Positions 54,036 through 62,394 are shown, counted from the first letter of the stretch. The stretch: DNA of 64,000 nt from CAADGV01 sp040290295 (GCA_040290295.1 PSMW01000008.1:62001-126000), one strand, 5' to 3'. Numbers and translations: made by a program. The notes: generated from the letters alone by a model not told the origin.

Positions 54036-55310
54036 ATGGCTAACACAGGACAAGGAACAGTGCTTGCGCGTTCGGAATCCACGCCAGTGCGGGTTCCGTC
54101 CGCTCGCGCGGGTCTGTCTCGTTCGTTTCTCGCTCTGTCGGACAAAATCAACACCCTTGCCGATGAGTACGCTGTGGTGCGGGGGGCGGTTGAGGGCTTG
54201 TGCACCATCCTTCATGCTGAGGGTGGACTTGCATTCTTCCCTTCGCCCATCGATTTGCTGTTCGTGCATCACGCACGCCGGCGCTCTGGAGCATTGCAGC
54301 AATTCGAAGTGCTCGTCCAACGACGAGGTGAGCGGTTTCTCGAACTGTTCGCGCTCGAGCCTCAACGACGTATTCACTACGCGGGTGATCTTCTTCTCGT
54401 GCCTCTCCTCTGGAAGCAAGAAACCATAGGTCTCTTCGCATTCGACACGAACGGGCACACGCTTTCTTTTAGCGCAGAAAGCGGCATGATCGGCGTAGCG
54501 AATCACGTAGGCTCAATCGTTGGCTTGACCGCTCAGATCAACGAACTTCACCGGCGCTATTCCCCGGGACCGGGGAACGATCCGTCGATAACATTGGAAG
54601 AAGCGGCGTCGTTTCAGAAGAGGTTGCTGCCGGAGATTCCTCCATCGAGTGTGTGTGGATTGAATATCGCTGTGCACACACAGGCGGCAGAACATGTCAG
54701 CGGCGATGCGTTCGATCTGATTCTGCTCGACCAGAACAAGATCGGGATTACGATCGCCGATGTGCAAGGGAAAGGGATCTCCGCCGCGCTGTTCGCCAAC
54801 ATGCTGCGCTCGACGATGCACTTTCTTGCGCGCGAGTCTTTCTCGACTGTCTCCGTCGTCGGCAAGCTCAACAGCATCTTGCATAAGGAAGCGGTCGCAA
54901 CGCAGAAGCTTTTCTCGCTTTTCTATGGTGTGTATGATCCCGCAGAGAAGATTCTCTCCTACACGGGGTCGGGACACGGTAGTCCGATGCTGGTGCGTGC
55001 TCGCACAGGCGCGACAGAGCGCCTGTGCTCCGACGGCATTCCCGGAGGGATCGAGCCTCTCCAACGCATGCGCGAACGTTCCGCCTTCCTGCACGAAGGA
55101 GACGTTCTTGCCTTCTTTACTGATGGCGTTATCGAACGAATGAACAAACATGGAGAGCGTTTCGGAGAGGAACGACTTTCAGTATTACTGCGGGAGTTTG
55201 GGCACGGCTCGGCTGAGGAATGTCTTCGTCGTGTCCTCCATCAGCTCGAGGCATTTTCTCCTCTTCCCATCACAGACGACATGACCTTGATTGTAGCAAA
55301 GATTTTGTGA
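54036..55310 (+). CDS. GAF-containing PP2C/SpoIIE-type phosphatase (RsbU-like)
   Basis: The 424-residue protein has an N-terminal GAF-like sensor (about 30-170, FLALSDKINTLADEY to HVGSIVGLTAQINELH). A short coiled linker (LEEAASFQKRLLPEIPP, typical just before SpoIIE domains) and a PPM/SpoIIE phosphatase (about 200-424) follow. The metal-binding Asp motifs are present: VSGDAFDLILLD, ITIADVQGKGISAALFANML, YTGSGHGSPMLV, AFFTDGVIERMN with GERFGEERL, and DDMTLIV. Such enzymes dephosphorylate STAS-domain antagonists. It is cytosolic, with no membrane helix. It is flanked on both sides by STAS proteins (the WecB fusion and the next gene, overlap GTGA), which are its obvious candidate substrates. 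No anti-sigma kinase gene is in the window. Confidence 0.9.
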   Translation: MANTGQGTVLARSESTPVRVPSARAGLSRSFLALSDKINTLADEYAVVRGAVEGLCTILHAEGGLAFFPSPIDLLFVHHARRRSGALQQFEVLVQRRGERFLELFALEPQRRIHYAGDLLLVPLLWKQETIGLFAFDTNGHTLSFSAESGMIGVANHVGSIVGLTAQINELHRRYSPGPGNDPSITLEEAASFQKRLLPEIPPSSVCGLNIAVHTQAAEHVSGDAFDLILLDQNKIGITIADVQGKGISAALFANMLRSTMHFLARESFSTVSVVGKLNSILHKEAVATQKLFSLFYGVYDPAEKILSYTGSGHGSPMLVRARTGATERLCSDGIPGGIEPLQRMRERSAFLHEGDVLAFFTDGVIERMNKHGERFGEERLSVLLREFGHGSAEECLRRVLHQLEAFSPLPITDDMTLIVAKIL

Positions 55311-55669
55311 CCCGAATGATGATGACGATCGAAGAACATGCCCATAGTGGAATTCTCATTCTCGATCCGGGAGAAAGATTGACACTCGAACATGGAGAGG
55401 AATTGCTCACCGCTATTCAATCGGCGACGAGAGAATACGCACCTATTGTGGTTGTGAATCTTCACAACACCCGCGTGGTGGATAGCATGGGCATCGGCGT
55501 GCTTGTCAAATCGCTCAAACATGTATCGTCGGTTGGGGGGAGATTGTGTCTTGCAGGCTTGCGCCCCGAGCTCCTTCGCACCTTCCAGCTTATGAACCTG
55601 CATCACGTCTTCGAGATGTTCGAATCGGTCGACCTTGCCTGCAAACACTACACCATGCATCGAGTGTAA
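55307..55669 (+). CDS. Stand-alone STAS-domain protein (anti-sigma-antagonist type)
   Basis: The 120-residue protein is a single STAS domain: SGILILDPGERLTLEHGEEL, then APIVVVNLHNTRVVDSMGIG with the Asp59-Ser60 loop, VLVKSLKHVSSVGGRLCLAG, and LLRTFQLMNLHHVFEMFESV. The Ser in the 'DSxGxG' loop is the expected phosphorylation site in SpoIIAA/RsbV relatives. The GTG at 55307 overlaps the phosphatase stop (GTGA); ATGs at 55316-55322 are alternatives with the same domain. It would be the dephosphorylation target of the RsbU-like enzyme and could then bind a kinase, a sigma regulator or, in this setting, a polysaccharide enzyme. The next gene starts two bases after its stop. Confidence 0.85.
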   Translation: MTRMMMTIEEHAHSGILILDPGERLTLEHGEELLTAIQSATREYAPIVVVNLHNTRVVDSMGIGVLVKSLKHVSSVGGRLCLAGLRPELLRTFQLMNLHHVFEMFESVDLACKHYTMHRV

Positions 55670-55671
55670 TC

Positions 55672-57366
55672 ATGCAGCCGACAGCAAAAGGGATCATACT
55701 CCCCTCCACCATTGCCGACGCCTTCAAGCCGCTCACCTATCAGATGCCGGTGGGAATGCTGCCGATTGTGAACAAGCCCTTGATGGAACATCAAGTGGAG
55801 TTGTTCGTGCGGAACGGCGTGAAAACGATACGCATGAGTTGCAATCACCTCTCCAACAAGGTTCAGTCATACTTCGATGACGGTGCCCGCTGGGGTGCAA
55901 GCATCAGCTATAACTTCGAGCGCCCGCCGTTTGGACTGGTCGCAGCGCTTCGCCAAATGCGCCCCTCCTTAGAAGGAGAGACGCTCGTGATTCTCCCGTC
56001 TCACATTGTTACCGACCTGGATTTGCGAGAGGCACTGGAGTTTCATTGGTCAAAACGCGCCGACGCAACGTTCGTGTGCATGACAAGCGAGTCGCTCGCA
56101 CCTGGTTTCGTTCTGTTGTTGGGCGAGAACGATCGCGTCAGCGGTGTTGCGGCGCAAAGTCACAATCCCCCCAAATCCCTGCCGATGGACACGGGTATCT
56201 GTATCATCGAGCCTGAAACGCTTGATTTGCTCACCGATACGCTCGGGCATAATCTGTTGCAAGCATGTTACTTAGCACACCAAACCGTTAAGCTTCATCT
56301 GTTCGGTTTCGTGGCCGAAGGACCTCTTGCGAAGGTGCATAACTGGGATTCTTACGTGCAAGTGCAGAAAGATATCCTCGCGGGAAAATTTCCCGGTGTC
56401 GTCATTCCCGGCATCGAACTCCAACCCGGCGTGTGGGTGGGAAAGAACATCAACGCATCGAGCGCCGTATCGTTCGCAGCACCTCTCCTCATCGGCGACA
56501 ACTGTCGCATTGGGAAGGGAGTGAACTTGGGTAGTGACACGATCATCGGACATGACGTGATGGTGGACGTGGGAGCCAATCTGCACAACACCATCATCCT
56601 CCCCAATACATTCATCGGTCCGCAAACGCTCGTGCACGATGCAATCATCCAGGGTAACGTAATGATCGACCTCAAGAGCAAGTCCTTTATCCCGATAAAA
56701 GATGGGCTTGTTGCATTTGAGATCAAGAAGTCCAAGCCCGGGTACAAACTCTACATGCTCATCAACCGAGCCTTCGCGGCGTTGCTCTTGCTCCTCTTGT
56801 CGCCGCTTCTTGCAGTGTTGTTCCTGCTGCTGATGCTGGGACTCAAATTCCCACTTATCACTCGTGTCCGCCGACTCGCGCCCGATGTGGGGGATCTTGC
56901 CGACGGCAAGTTGCGTCTGCGCGTATTCGATCTCATCTATCTCGGTCCTGCCGATCTCACACGTGTCCCCGTGGGACACAACCCCGATCCCTTGACGATG
57001 CTTCCCCATGTCATCGCCCGGCTTGGTAATCTGATCAATGTGGTGAAAGGCGATATCATGATTGTCGGGAACAGACCGATCGATCCCGAGATTGCCTTTT
57101 CCGTGGCGGAGGAATATCGGCGGACGCGGTTGAAGTGCCAAGGTGGGGCCATTAGCATTCTCGATACGAACGAAGTTGATGGAACGACCGAGGAAGAGCA
57201 AGTGATCGCCGAAGGATATTATGCAGTGAATAGAAACGTTTGGATGGATACGAGTATCCTCGTTCGCAGCTTGTGGAGGCTCTTCTGGCGCTCCGTGGGG
57301 TTGAAAAAGGTGGTAAGAGAATACCGAGGCGGTGTTCCTTCCGAAGAATCCGCCACGTACGACTAA
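55672..57366 (+). CDS. Fusion of degenerate sugar nucleotidyltransferase, left-handed beta-helix and degenerate phosphoglycosyltransferase
   Basis: Residues 1 to about 235 follow the fold of sugar-1-phosphate nucleotidyltransferases (AKGIILPSTIADAFKPLTYQ, VNKPLMEHQVELFVRNGVKT). However, the GxGTRLxPLT loop reads PSTIADAFKPLT and the Lys of 'PKPM' is replaced (MPVGMLP); the product Asp region reads LPSHIVTDLD. Residues 245-340 are hexapeptide left-handed helix. Residues about 360-395 are a membrane helix, and from 396 a sugar-transferase-like tail has NLINVVKGDIMIVGNRPIDP without the usual FKFRSM and DELPQ motifs. Both catalytic parts therefore look inactive. The ATG at 55672 is two bases after the STAS gene. 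A regulatory or scaffold role is inference. Confidence 0.7.
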   Translation: MQPTAKGIILPSTIADAFKPLTYQMPVGMLPIVNKPLMEHQVELFVRNGVKTIRMSCNHLSNKVQSYFDDGARWGASISYNFERPPFGLVAALRQMRPSLEGETLVILPSHIVTDLDLREALEFHWSKRADATFVCMTSESLAPGFVLLLGENDRVSGVAAQSHNPPKSLPMDTGICIIEPETLDLLTDTLGHNLLQACYLAHQTVKLHLFGFVAEGPLAKVHNWDSYVQVQKDILAGKFPGVVIPGIELQPGVWVGKNINASSAVSFAAPLLIGDNCRIGKGVNLGSDTIIGHDVMVDVGANLHNTIILPNTFIGPQTLVHDAIIQGNVMIDLKSKSFIPIKDGLVAFEIKKSKPGYKLYMLINRAFAALLLLLLSPLLAVLFLLLMLGLKFPLITRVRRLAPDVGDLADGKLRLRVFDLIYLGPADLTRVPVGHNPDPLTMLPHVIARLGNLINVVKGDIMIVGNRPIDPEIAFSVAEEYRRTRLKCQGGAISILDTNEVDGTTEEEQVIAEGYYAVNRNVWMDTSILVRSLWRLFWRSVGLKKVVREYRGGVPSEESATYD

Positions 57367-57367
57367 G

Positions 57368-59563
57368 CTACTTCCTTCCACGTGCGTACGCTTGTGCTGC
57401 GGCAAGCATGTATACTAACTGCGCGCTTTGATTCACGGCGATTTCATTTGTTGACCAACTGTCGTTGTCCGTGTACCGTTGATCGATCGGCGTATCGGGC
57501 GGCTTGTTGTAGCCGTTGCCGAGCGGGCCGAGATTTCGTTCACTCGGATCGGGATTTTCGTTTGGCCCCCCGGGCAGCAAGCCAGGGAAGTTATGAGGAG
57601 TTGCATTGAGCGCCTTGAGCCAATGGTGGAACGCGTTCTTCATGCTGTTCACACCAAATCCGCTGAAGTACACAAAGCTGAGTGAGTTCTGCCCGAAGGT
57701 GTAATGCAGTTGCTGCTGAGCAGTAAAGAGAGAGTTGCGATTGTTGTTCAACCGCCAGTCAACCAAGTTGTAATTGCCGACGCGAGCAAACGCAGTCCCC
57801 AACGAGCCCCAATAGTAATAACCGACGAAACCGAACGGATGAGCAAGACGGTCGCGGTTTGCCTCTTGCGCGCGTGAGACGAGGAGGTTTCGGATCTCCG
57901 ATTGCTTCTTCGGGTCTGCATTCGGCGTTCGCAGATAAAGCAGGTAAGCAAGATTCGTCTGATTGTTGAAGTCCGATATCCAGTGGCTCCCCGGGTCTTT
58001 CCTCAAGAAAAACTCGTGGTACGTTTGGTCGCCCGTTGCGAGAAACAGTGCGGCGGAGGCGAAGAACCGCGCATGAATGTCGTCGGCATCTTGGTAGCCG
58101 TCGCAGTTCTCGGTGATCTTGATTTCTTCGGGGTGAGCTTCGAGCCACTGCCAGCCTCTCACCGCTGAGCGAAGCATCCGTGCAGCGTAGTCGGCATCGA
58201 AAGAGCGAAAGATCGTGGAGGCATAAGCCAGCATCGCCGATGCAGCCGCAGTCGCCGCCGTCGTCTTGTTCGTGAGTTCGTAGCCCGTGATCGTCAGAGG
58301 CGTAGTGCGACCGTAGGTGTATGGTGAGTTCTTCAGGACACACATATTGTGAAAGAATCCACCGTCGGTTGTATCCTGCATATCGAGAATCCAGTCCAAG
58401 CCCCAACGCAATTCATCCAGCAGGTCGGGCACGCCATTGCCCGACTCCGGAATGTTCAAGCTGTCGGAGGCGAAGCGAAAATCATCCCACGCAAGCGCGA
58501 GCCAGAAGCATGCGTAGGTATGGTTCGGCATGTAGATAGCGAGATCACCCGCATCGTGCCATCCTTTACGGACGATATGCGTGCCGCCCATCGATCGGGG
58601 ACGCAGCACGAGTTCCTTCTCGTCTTTTTCATGAACCCACGGTCCCTCGGCGTACGGCATCTCGATGGCGGTGTTGTTGCGCTGATAATAGAAAAAGCGG
58701 ATTGCCGCTCGGAGTGTCGCATCGTACACGTGTGGTCCGATTTCGAGCGGATACGACGTCGTACCGTTATCAAGCTTGATCACGTAGCGACCCGGTGTCT
58801 CGAAAGAGGTGAAATCTCCAACATAGACCACAACATCGCCAACCGCGTTGTGCATCACCTTGCGTTTGTCCGTGCCGGTGTACAGCACGTTGTTATCGCT
58901 CAGTCGAACGATCGAATACGATTCGTACGCTTCCGACGAGAACGTCTTGATGCCGTAGGTATCGTACCCGATCTGGTCGGCGTAGATGCCTTTGATCGAA
59001 GGCGGCTCACCCTTGCCCGCATAGAGTCGAACATGGGAAATCCGAAGGTCATCCACATGCACCGTCCCGCGCGCGACACCGGTGAACACGAACTTGAGAT
59101 CGTTCAACGGACGTTTAACGACGGATGACGGCAAGAGAACCTCGTACTGTTTCCACTGACCGGCGTCACCAACTTCACGCATCAGGATGACGTCGTGCTG
59201 GCCCTCCATGTAGCCGAGTTGCACAGCGAACTTGATGTCGCTGCTGCTGGGACGGATCCAGAAACTCAAATAGGAATTGTCATGAACCCAAAAGACCGTC
59301 GTGTCCTTGTCCCATCCACCCCACATGATGTGGATGCCGCTGACGTTGCTGATGTCCCAACGCCAACTTGCGGCGCCGTTACGAACGACGGTTCTATCGA
59401 TGCCGGCAGAGCCTCCCCACATTTGCGTCACGATCCCACTCCGAACATCGTCCTGGAAAAACTCGAGATTCGTGGGATACAACCCGCCGCTCGGCTCGGT
59501 GTACTGTGCCAAAGCCGTCACCGCAAGGTACAGCAATGTGAACAAGAGCGATGTTCCTCTCAT
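57368..59563 (-). CDS. GH9-family glycoside hydrolase with N-terminal CBM-like domain, no T9SS tail
   Basis: The 731-residue protein has a signal peptide (MRGTSLLFTLLYLAVTALA-Q) and a carbohydrate-binding-like beta-sandwich (about 25-180; ASWRWDISNVSGIHIMWGGW, YLSFWIRPSSSDIKF). A CelD_N Ig-like domain (about 190-275) and a GH9 catalytic domain (about 285-731) follow. The catalytic site shows GWHDAGDLAIY (337-340) and near the end DNDSWSTNEIAVNQSAQLV. It ends AAAQAYARGRK with no sorting domain, unlike its paralogue at 34329. It would be periplasmic or secreted by another route. It lies 35 bases after the GT2 gene on the minus strand and converges with the nucleotidyltransferase-like fusion, one base apart. 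Confidence 0.9.
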   Translation of the reverse strand: MRGTSLLFTLLYLAVTALAQYTEPSGGLYPTNLEFFQDDVRSGIVTQMWGGSAGIDRTVVRNGAASWRWDISNVSGIHIMWGGWDKDTTVFWVHDNSYLSFWIRPSSSDIKFAVQLGYMEGQHDVILMREVGDAGQWKQYEVLLPSSVVKRPLNDLKFVFTGVARGTVHVDDLRISHVRLYAGKGEPPSIKGIYADQIGYDTYGIKTFSSEAYESYSIVRLSDNNVLYTGTDKRKVMHNAVGDVVVYVGDFTSFETPGRYVIKLDNGTTSYPLEIGPHVYDATLRAAIRFFYYQRNNTAIEMPYAEGPWVHEKDEKELVLRPRSMGGTHIVRKGWHDAGDLAIYMPNHTYACFWLALAWDDFRFASDSLNIPESGNGVPDLLDELRWGLDWILDMQDTTDGGFFHNMCVLKNSPYTYGRTTPLTITGYELTNKTTAATAAASAMLAYASTIFRSFDADYAARMLRSAVRGWQWLEAHPEEIKITENCDGYQDADDIHARFFASAALFLATGDQTYHEFFLRKDPGSHWISDFNNQTNLAYLLYLRTPNADPKKQSEIRNLLVSRAQEANRDRLAHPFGFVGYYYWGSLGTAFARVGNYNLVDWRLNNNRNSLFTAQQQLHYTFGQNSLSFVYFSGFGVNSMKNAFHHWLKALNATPHNFPGLLPGGPNENPDPSERNLGPLGNGYNKPPDTPIDQRYTDNDSWSTNEIAVNQSAQLVYMLAAAQAYARGRK

Positions 59564-59598
59564 GATTTTTCCTTCCTTGAAATGACGCTACCGAGCGT

Positions 59599-60570
59599 TT
59601 AATTGGAGGTCAAGCTCTCCTGTGAACGAGCCAAAGAACGCGATGGTTCTTGCTCGAAACCTATCCCTTCGCTGACGATGTACAGTGGGCGCTGTTTCAC
59701 TTCGTCGTAGATCCTGCCGATGTACTCCCCGATGATCCCAAGCGTCATGAGGATCAAGCCGCCGAGGAAAGCAATCGTGGAAATCGTGGATGCCCAACCG
59801 AGAATGGCTTTGTCGGTGAAGAGCTTTTCGTAGATGACGTACAAACCGCCCGCAAACGCTACGAGAGCGGAAAGGAAGCCGACATAGGATGCCACGCGCA
59901 GCGGTGCATGGGAGAACGAAAAAATCCCATCGAGTGCAAGTTGAACAAGCTTCCCGATCGACATCTGCGGCTTGCCCGCGTATCGGAGACCGCGGTCGTA
60001 CTCGATCCCGATTTGCCGAAACCCTATCCACGCTCGCAAGCCACTGATATAGCGATGGCGTTCGGGGATGCGACGGAGAATCTCCACCACGCGGCGATCC
60101 ATCAGCGAAAAATTTCCGGCATCCATCGGAATCTGAACACTCGAGAGCGCGTGCAGGATGCGGTAGAACATCTTGAACGCAAAACGCTTGAGACGACTCT
60201 CCTTCCTGCTGGTCTTCACCGTGTACACCACCTGATAGCCCTCCTTCCATTTCGCGATCATCTGCGGAAGAAGTTCGGGCGGGTCTTGCAGGTCGCCATC
60301 CATAAGGATCACCGCGTCGCCGCGTGCGAAATCCAACCCCGCCGAGATCGCAATCTGATGGCCAAAATTACGCGAGAGCCGTAGGCCTTTGAAGCGTGCA
60401 TCATGGGCGTGGATCAACTTCATCAGCTCATACGACCCGTCTTTACTCCCGTCGTCCACAAGGATCACCTCGTAGTCTTCACCCAACGGGCGGAGTGCTT
60501 CCACGAGTCGATCGTGCAACACACGAAGCGTCTGCTCTTCGTTGTAAATGGGAATGATGATCGAATACAT
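59599..60570 (-). CDS. GtrB/DPM1-like polyprenyl-phosphate glycosyltransferase (GT2)
   Basis: The 323-residue protein has an N-terminal GT2 domain (YSIIIPIYNEEQTLRVLHDR, VILVDDGSKDGSYELMK, LSRNFGHQIAISAGLDFARG and AVILMDGDLQDPPELLPQM). Two C-terminal membrane helices follow (APLRVASYVGFLSALVAFAG; TISTIAFLGGLILMTLGIIG) with the family tail GEYIGRIYDEVKQRPLYIV. Such enzymes make polyprenyl-phosphate-linked glucose, mannose or similar. The ATG at 60570 is chosen because it starts the conserved domain and sits about 25 bases after the predicted transcript start of the promoter at 60602-60630. The GH9 gene follows in the same unit. Confidence 0.85.
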   Translation of the reverse strand: MYSIIIPIYNEEQTLRVLHDRLVEALRPLGEDYEVILVDDGSKDGSYELMKLIHAHDARFKGLRLSRNFGHQIAISAGLDFARGDAVILMDGDLQDPPELLPQMIAKWKEGYQVVYTVKTSRKESRLKRFAFKMFYRILHALSSVQIPMDAGNFSLMDRRVVEILRRIPERHRYISGLRAWIGFRQIGIEYDRGLRYAGKPQMSIGKLVQLALDGIFSFSHAPLRVASYVGFLSALVAFAGGLYVIYEKLFTDKAILGWASTISTIAFLGGLILMTLGIIGEYIGRIYDEVKQRPLYIVSEGIGFEQEPSRSLARSQESLTSN

Positions 60571-60601
60571 GCGCCGCTGGTGCCGGTGTGAAGGTGAAAT
60601 C

Positions 60602-60630
60602 AGTATAACCGATTCGAGCCAAAGATGCAA
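60602..60630 (-). promoter_or_regulatory. Promoter of the GtrB-like/GH9 unit
   Basis: On the minus strand TTGCAT, 17 bases and TATACT precede the GT2 ATG, with a leader of about 25 bases. It is back to back with the response-regulator promoter. Confidence 0.6.
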
Positions 60631-60674
60631 CGCGTGAGGTCGGCCACACCGCACCGCTTGCCGCGTGTGCATTC

Positions 60675-60703
60675 TTGCAGTCGTGTAGGGAGTTGCGTAT
60701 ATT
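60675..60703 (+). promoter_or_regulatory. Promoter of the response-regulator gene
   Basis: TTGCAG, 17 bases and TATATT precede the response regulator ATG, with a leader of about 57 bases. Confidence 0.55.
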
Positions 60704-60766
60704 GATCCGCAATTCTCGCCCGATTTTATTCACGCGAACCAACGACATGTCTGCAGGGGCAGTCTA

Positions 60767-61930
60767 ATGACCAAAGTGCTCATCATCGATGATGACGATG
60801 CCATCTGTGCGATCCTGAAGGATGTGCTCGAGATCGAAGGGTACGACGTTAGCTATTCGCTCAGTGGCGAAGAGGGCATCAAGAAGTATATGGAGGAACT
60901 GCCTTCCGTTCTCTTGCTCGACTTGAAATTGCCGGGGATGGATGGCTTGCAGGTGTTGAAGGAGATCATCTCGTTCGATCCCGACGCCATCGTCATCATG
61001 ATCACCGGCTACGGTTCTGTGGATTCCGCCGTGGGAGCGATACGCATGGGCGCGACCGATTATTTGCAAAAACCCCTCAGCAACGACGAGATCACCCACA
61101 AGATCAGCTCGGCACTGCGCAACAAGACAGTCCAAAAAGAACTTTCGTACCTGAAGAAGTACCTCGGCAAACGCTTCACGATGAACAGCATCATTCGTGA
61201 AAGCGAAGCGATGACGGCCGCCGTCGATATGCTCCAAAAGATTGCCGCTTACGACAAGCCGTTGCTGATTGTCGGGGAGCCGGGAACGGGAAAGGACCTC
61301 GCCGCCTGGGCAGTGCACCAGAGCGGGAGGAGGAAGGAAAAGCCGATGGTGATTTTCGATTGCGCGGCGTATCCGCCCAACATCATGGAGACCGAACTTT
61401 TCGGCGACGGGAAACCGACCGCGCCGCGCAAAGCAGGTAAGATCGAGGAGGCGAACATGGGAACGCTCTACCTCGATCGTATCGACTGGCTCGCCATGCC
61501 GGCGCAAGAGTTAATTCTCAACATCGTGCAGACCAAGACTTTCAAACCACGCTACGGCGGTGCACCGATACCGTGCGACATTCACCTCATCGCTTCAACC
61601 ACCTCGGACCTCAAGGCGCTCACCGGACAAGGGAAATTCAACGCTCAACTCTACGAACTGATCCGCCAATACGAAGTGGTGCTGCCGCCTCTGCGCGAGC
61701 GAGACAACGACATCCCGTTGTTAGCTACACATTTCTTGGAGGAAGCGAACAAAGAATTCAATCTCTCCATCAGCGGTTTCGACGCCGGTGCCATGCGCAA
61801 GTTGCTGAACTACTCCTGGCCCGGCAACGTGCGCGAATTGCGCAACGTTATCCGTTCCGCTGTCACTCAAGCACAGGATACGATCAAGGAAAAAGATATC
61901 GTCATTCGCCGCTTGGGAATTGTGAATTGA
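60767..61930 (+). CDS. NtrC-like response regulator with degenerate AAA+ domain and no HTH
   Basis: The 387-residue protein has a receiver domain (1-120; IIDDDDAI, phosphoacceptor Asp52 in LLLDLKLPGMDG, MITGYGS, Lys102 in YLQKPLS). An AAA+ domain of the sigma54-activator type follows (about 140-370). Walker A is GEPGTGKD, but the GAFTGA loop expected after TELFG is missing (TELFGDGKPTAPRKAG), Walker B reads GTLYLDRID with Arg in place of the catalytic Glu, and the arginine-finger region is altered (FNAQLYELIRQYEV). The C terminus ends shortly after NYSWPGNVRELRNVIRSA, without the Fis-type DNA-binding helix. It probably cannot activate sigma54 or bind DNA directly. It has its own promoter. The next genes converge on it. 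Confidence 0.85.
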   Translation: MTKVLIIDDDDAICAILKDVLEIEGYDVSYSLSGEEGIKKYMEELPSVLLLDLKLPGMDGLQVLKEIISFDPDAIVIMITGYGSVDSAVGAIRMGATDYLQKPLSNDEITHKISSALRNKTVQKELSYLKKYLGKRFTMNSIIRESEAMTAAVDMLQKIAAYDKPLLIVGEPGTGKDLAAWAVHQSGRRKEKPMVIFDCAAYPPNIMETELFGDGKPTAPRKAGKIEEANMGTLYLDRIDWLAMPAQELILNIVQTKTFKPRYGGAPIPCDIHLIASTTSDLKALTGQGKFNAQLYELIRQYEVVLPPLRERDNDIPLLATHFLEEANKEFNLSISGFDAGAMRKLLNYSWPGNVRELRNVIRSAVTQAQDTIKEKDIVIRRLGIVN

Positions 61931-61961
61931 GGGGAGGATCCACGGGCGGGCGTCCCGCAAC

Positions 61962-62369
61962 TCATTTCTCTTTGACGATAGGAAGCCCCTCCTCGACCCA
62001 CTTCACCATGCCGCCTTCCACATTCAACGCGTGGAAACCCTGCTTGCTGAGGATTTCTGCCGCGGCCGCGCTACGACGTCCCGTCCGACATATGGCAAGC
62101 ACCCTCTTGCCTTTGACCTTTTCCAGCTCCCCGATTCTCTCTTCCAACTCCTGCACGGGGATGAGCATTGCGCCGTCGATATGCCCCAACTCGCCCGTAA
62201 ACTCTTTCGGCGTTCGCACGTCCAACACGACAACCGTTGAATCGCTCGTGATGAGTTTCTGAGCCTCTTCGACAGAGACTGTTGCAGCGTGCTTCGAAAC
62301 TTGGCTGAACAGGACCGCCCCAGCGACGATCACCAAGCCTGCGCCGATACTCCATGGAATCCGTTTCAT
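61962..62369 (-). CDS. Membrane-anchored rhodanese-like protein
   Basis: The 135-residue protein has one N-terminal membrane helix (IPWSIGAGLVIVAGAVLF). A complete rhodanese domain follows: VSVEEAQKLITSDSTVVVLD, VRTPKEFTGELGHIDGAMLI, and the active-site loop LAICRTGRRSAAAAEILSKQ with Cys at about residue 94, then GGMVKWVEEGLPI. It would act as a periplasm-facing sulfurtransferase or persulfide carrier. It follows the dioxygenase-rhodanese gene by 25 bases on the same strand, forming a sulfur-handling pair. Confidence 0.85.
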   Translation of the reverse strand: MKRIPWSIGAGLVIVAGAVLFSQVSKHAATVSVEEAQKLITSDSTVVVLDVRTPKEFTGELGHIDGAMLIPVQELEERIGELEKVKGKRVLAICRTGRRSAAAAEILSKQGFHALNVEGGMVKWVEEGLPIVKEK

Positions 62370-62394
62370 CGTTGTATCCTTTCGAGATAAGAGA

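Noticed and set aside
34329..60570. An exosortase/PEP-CTERM-type exopolysaccharide system
   Set aside because: No exosortase-like membrane protease, PEP-CTERM tail or associated regulator could be found among the genes of this locus.
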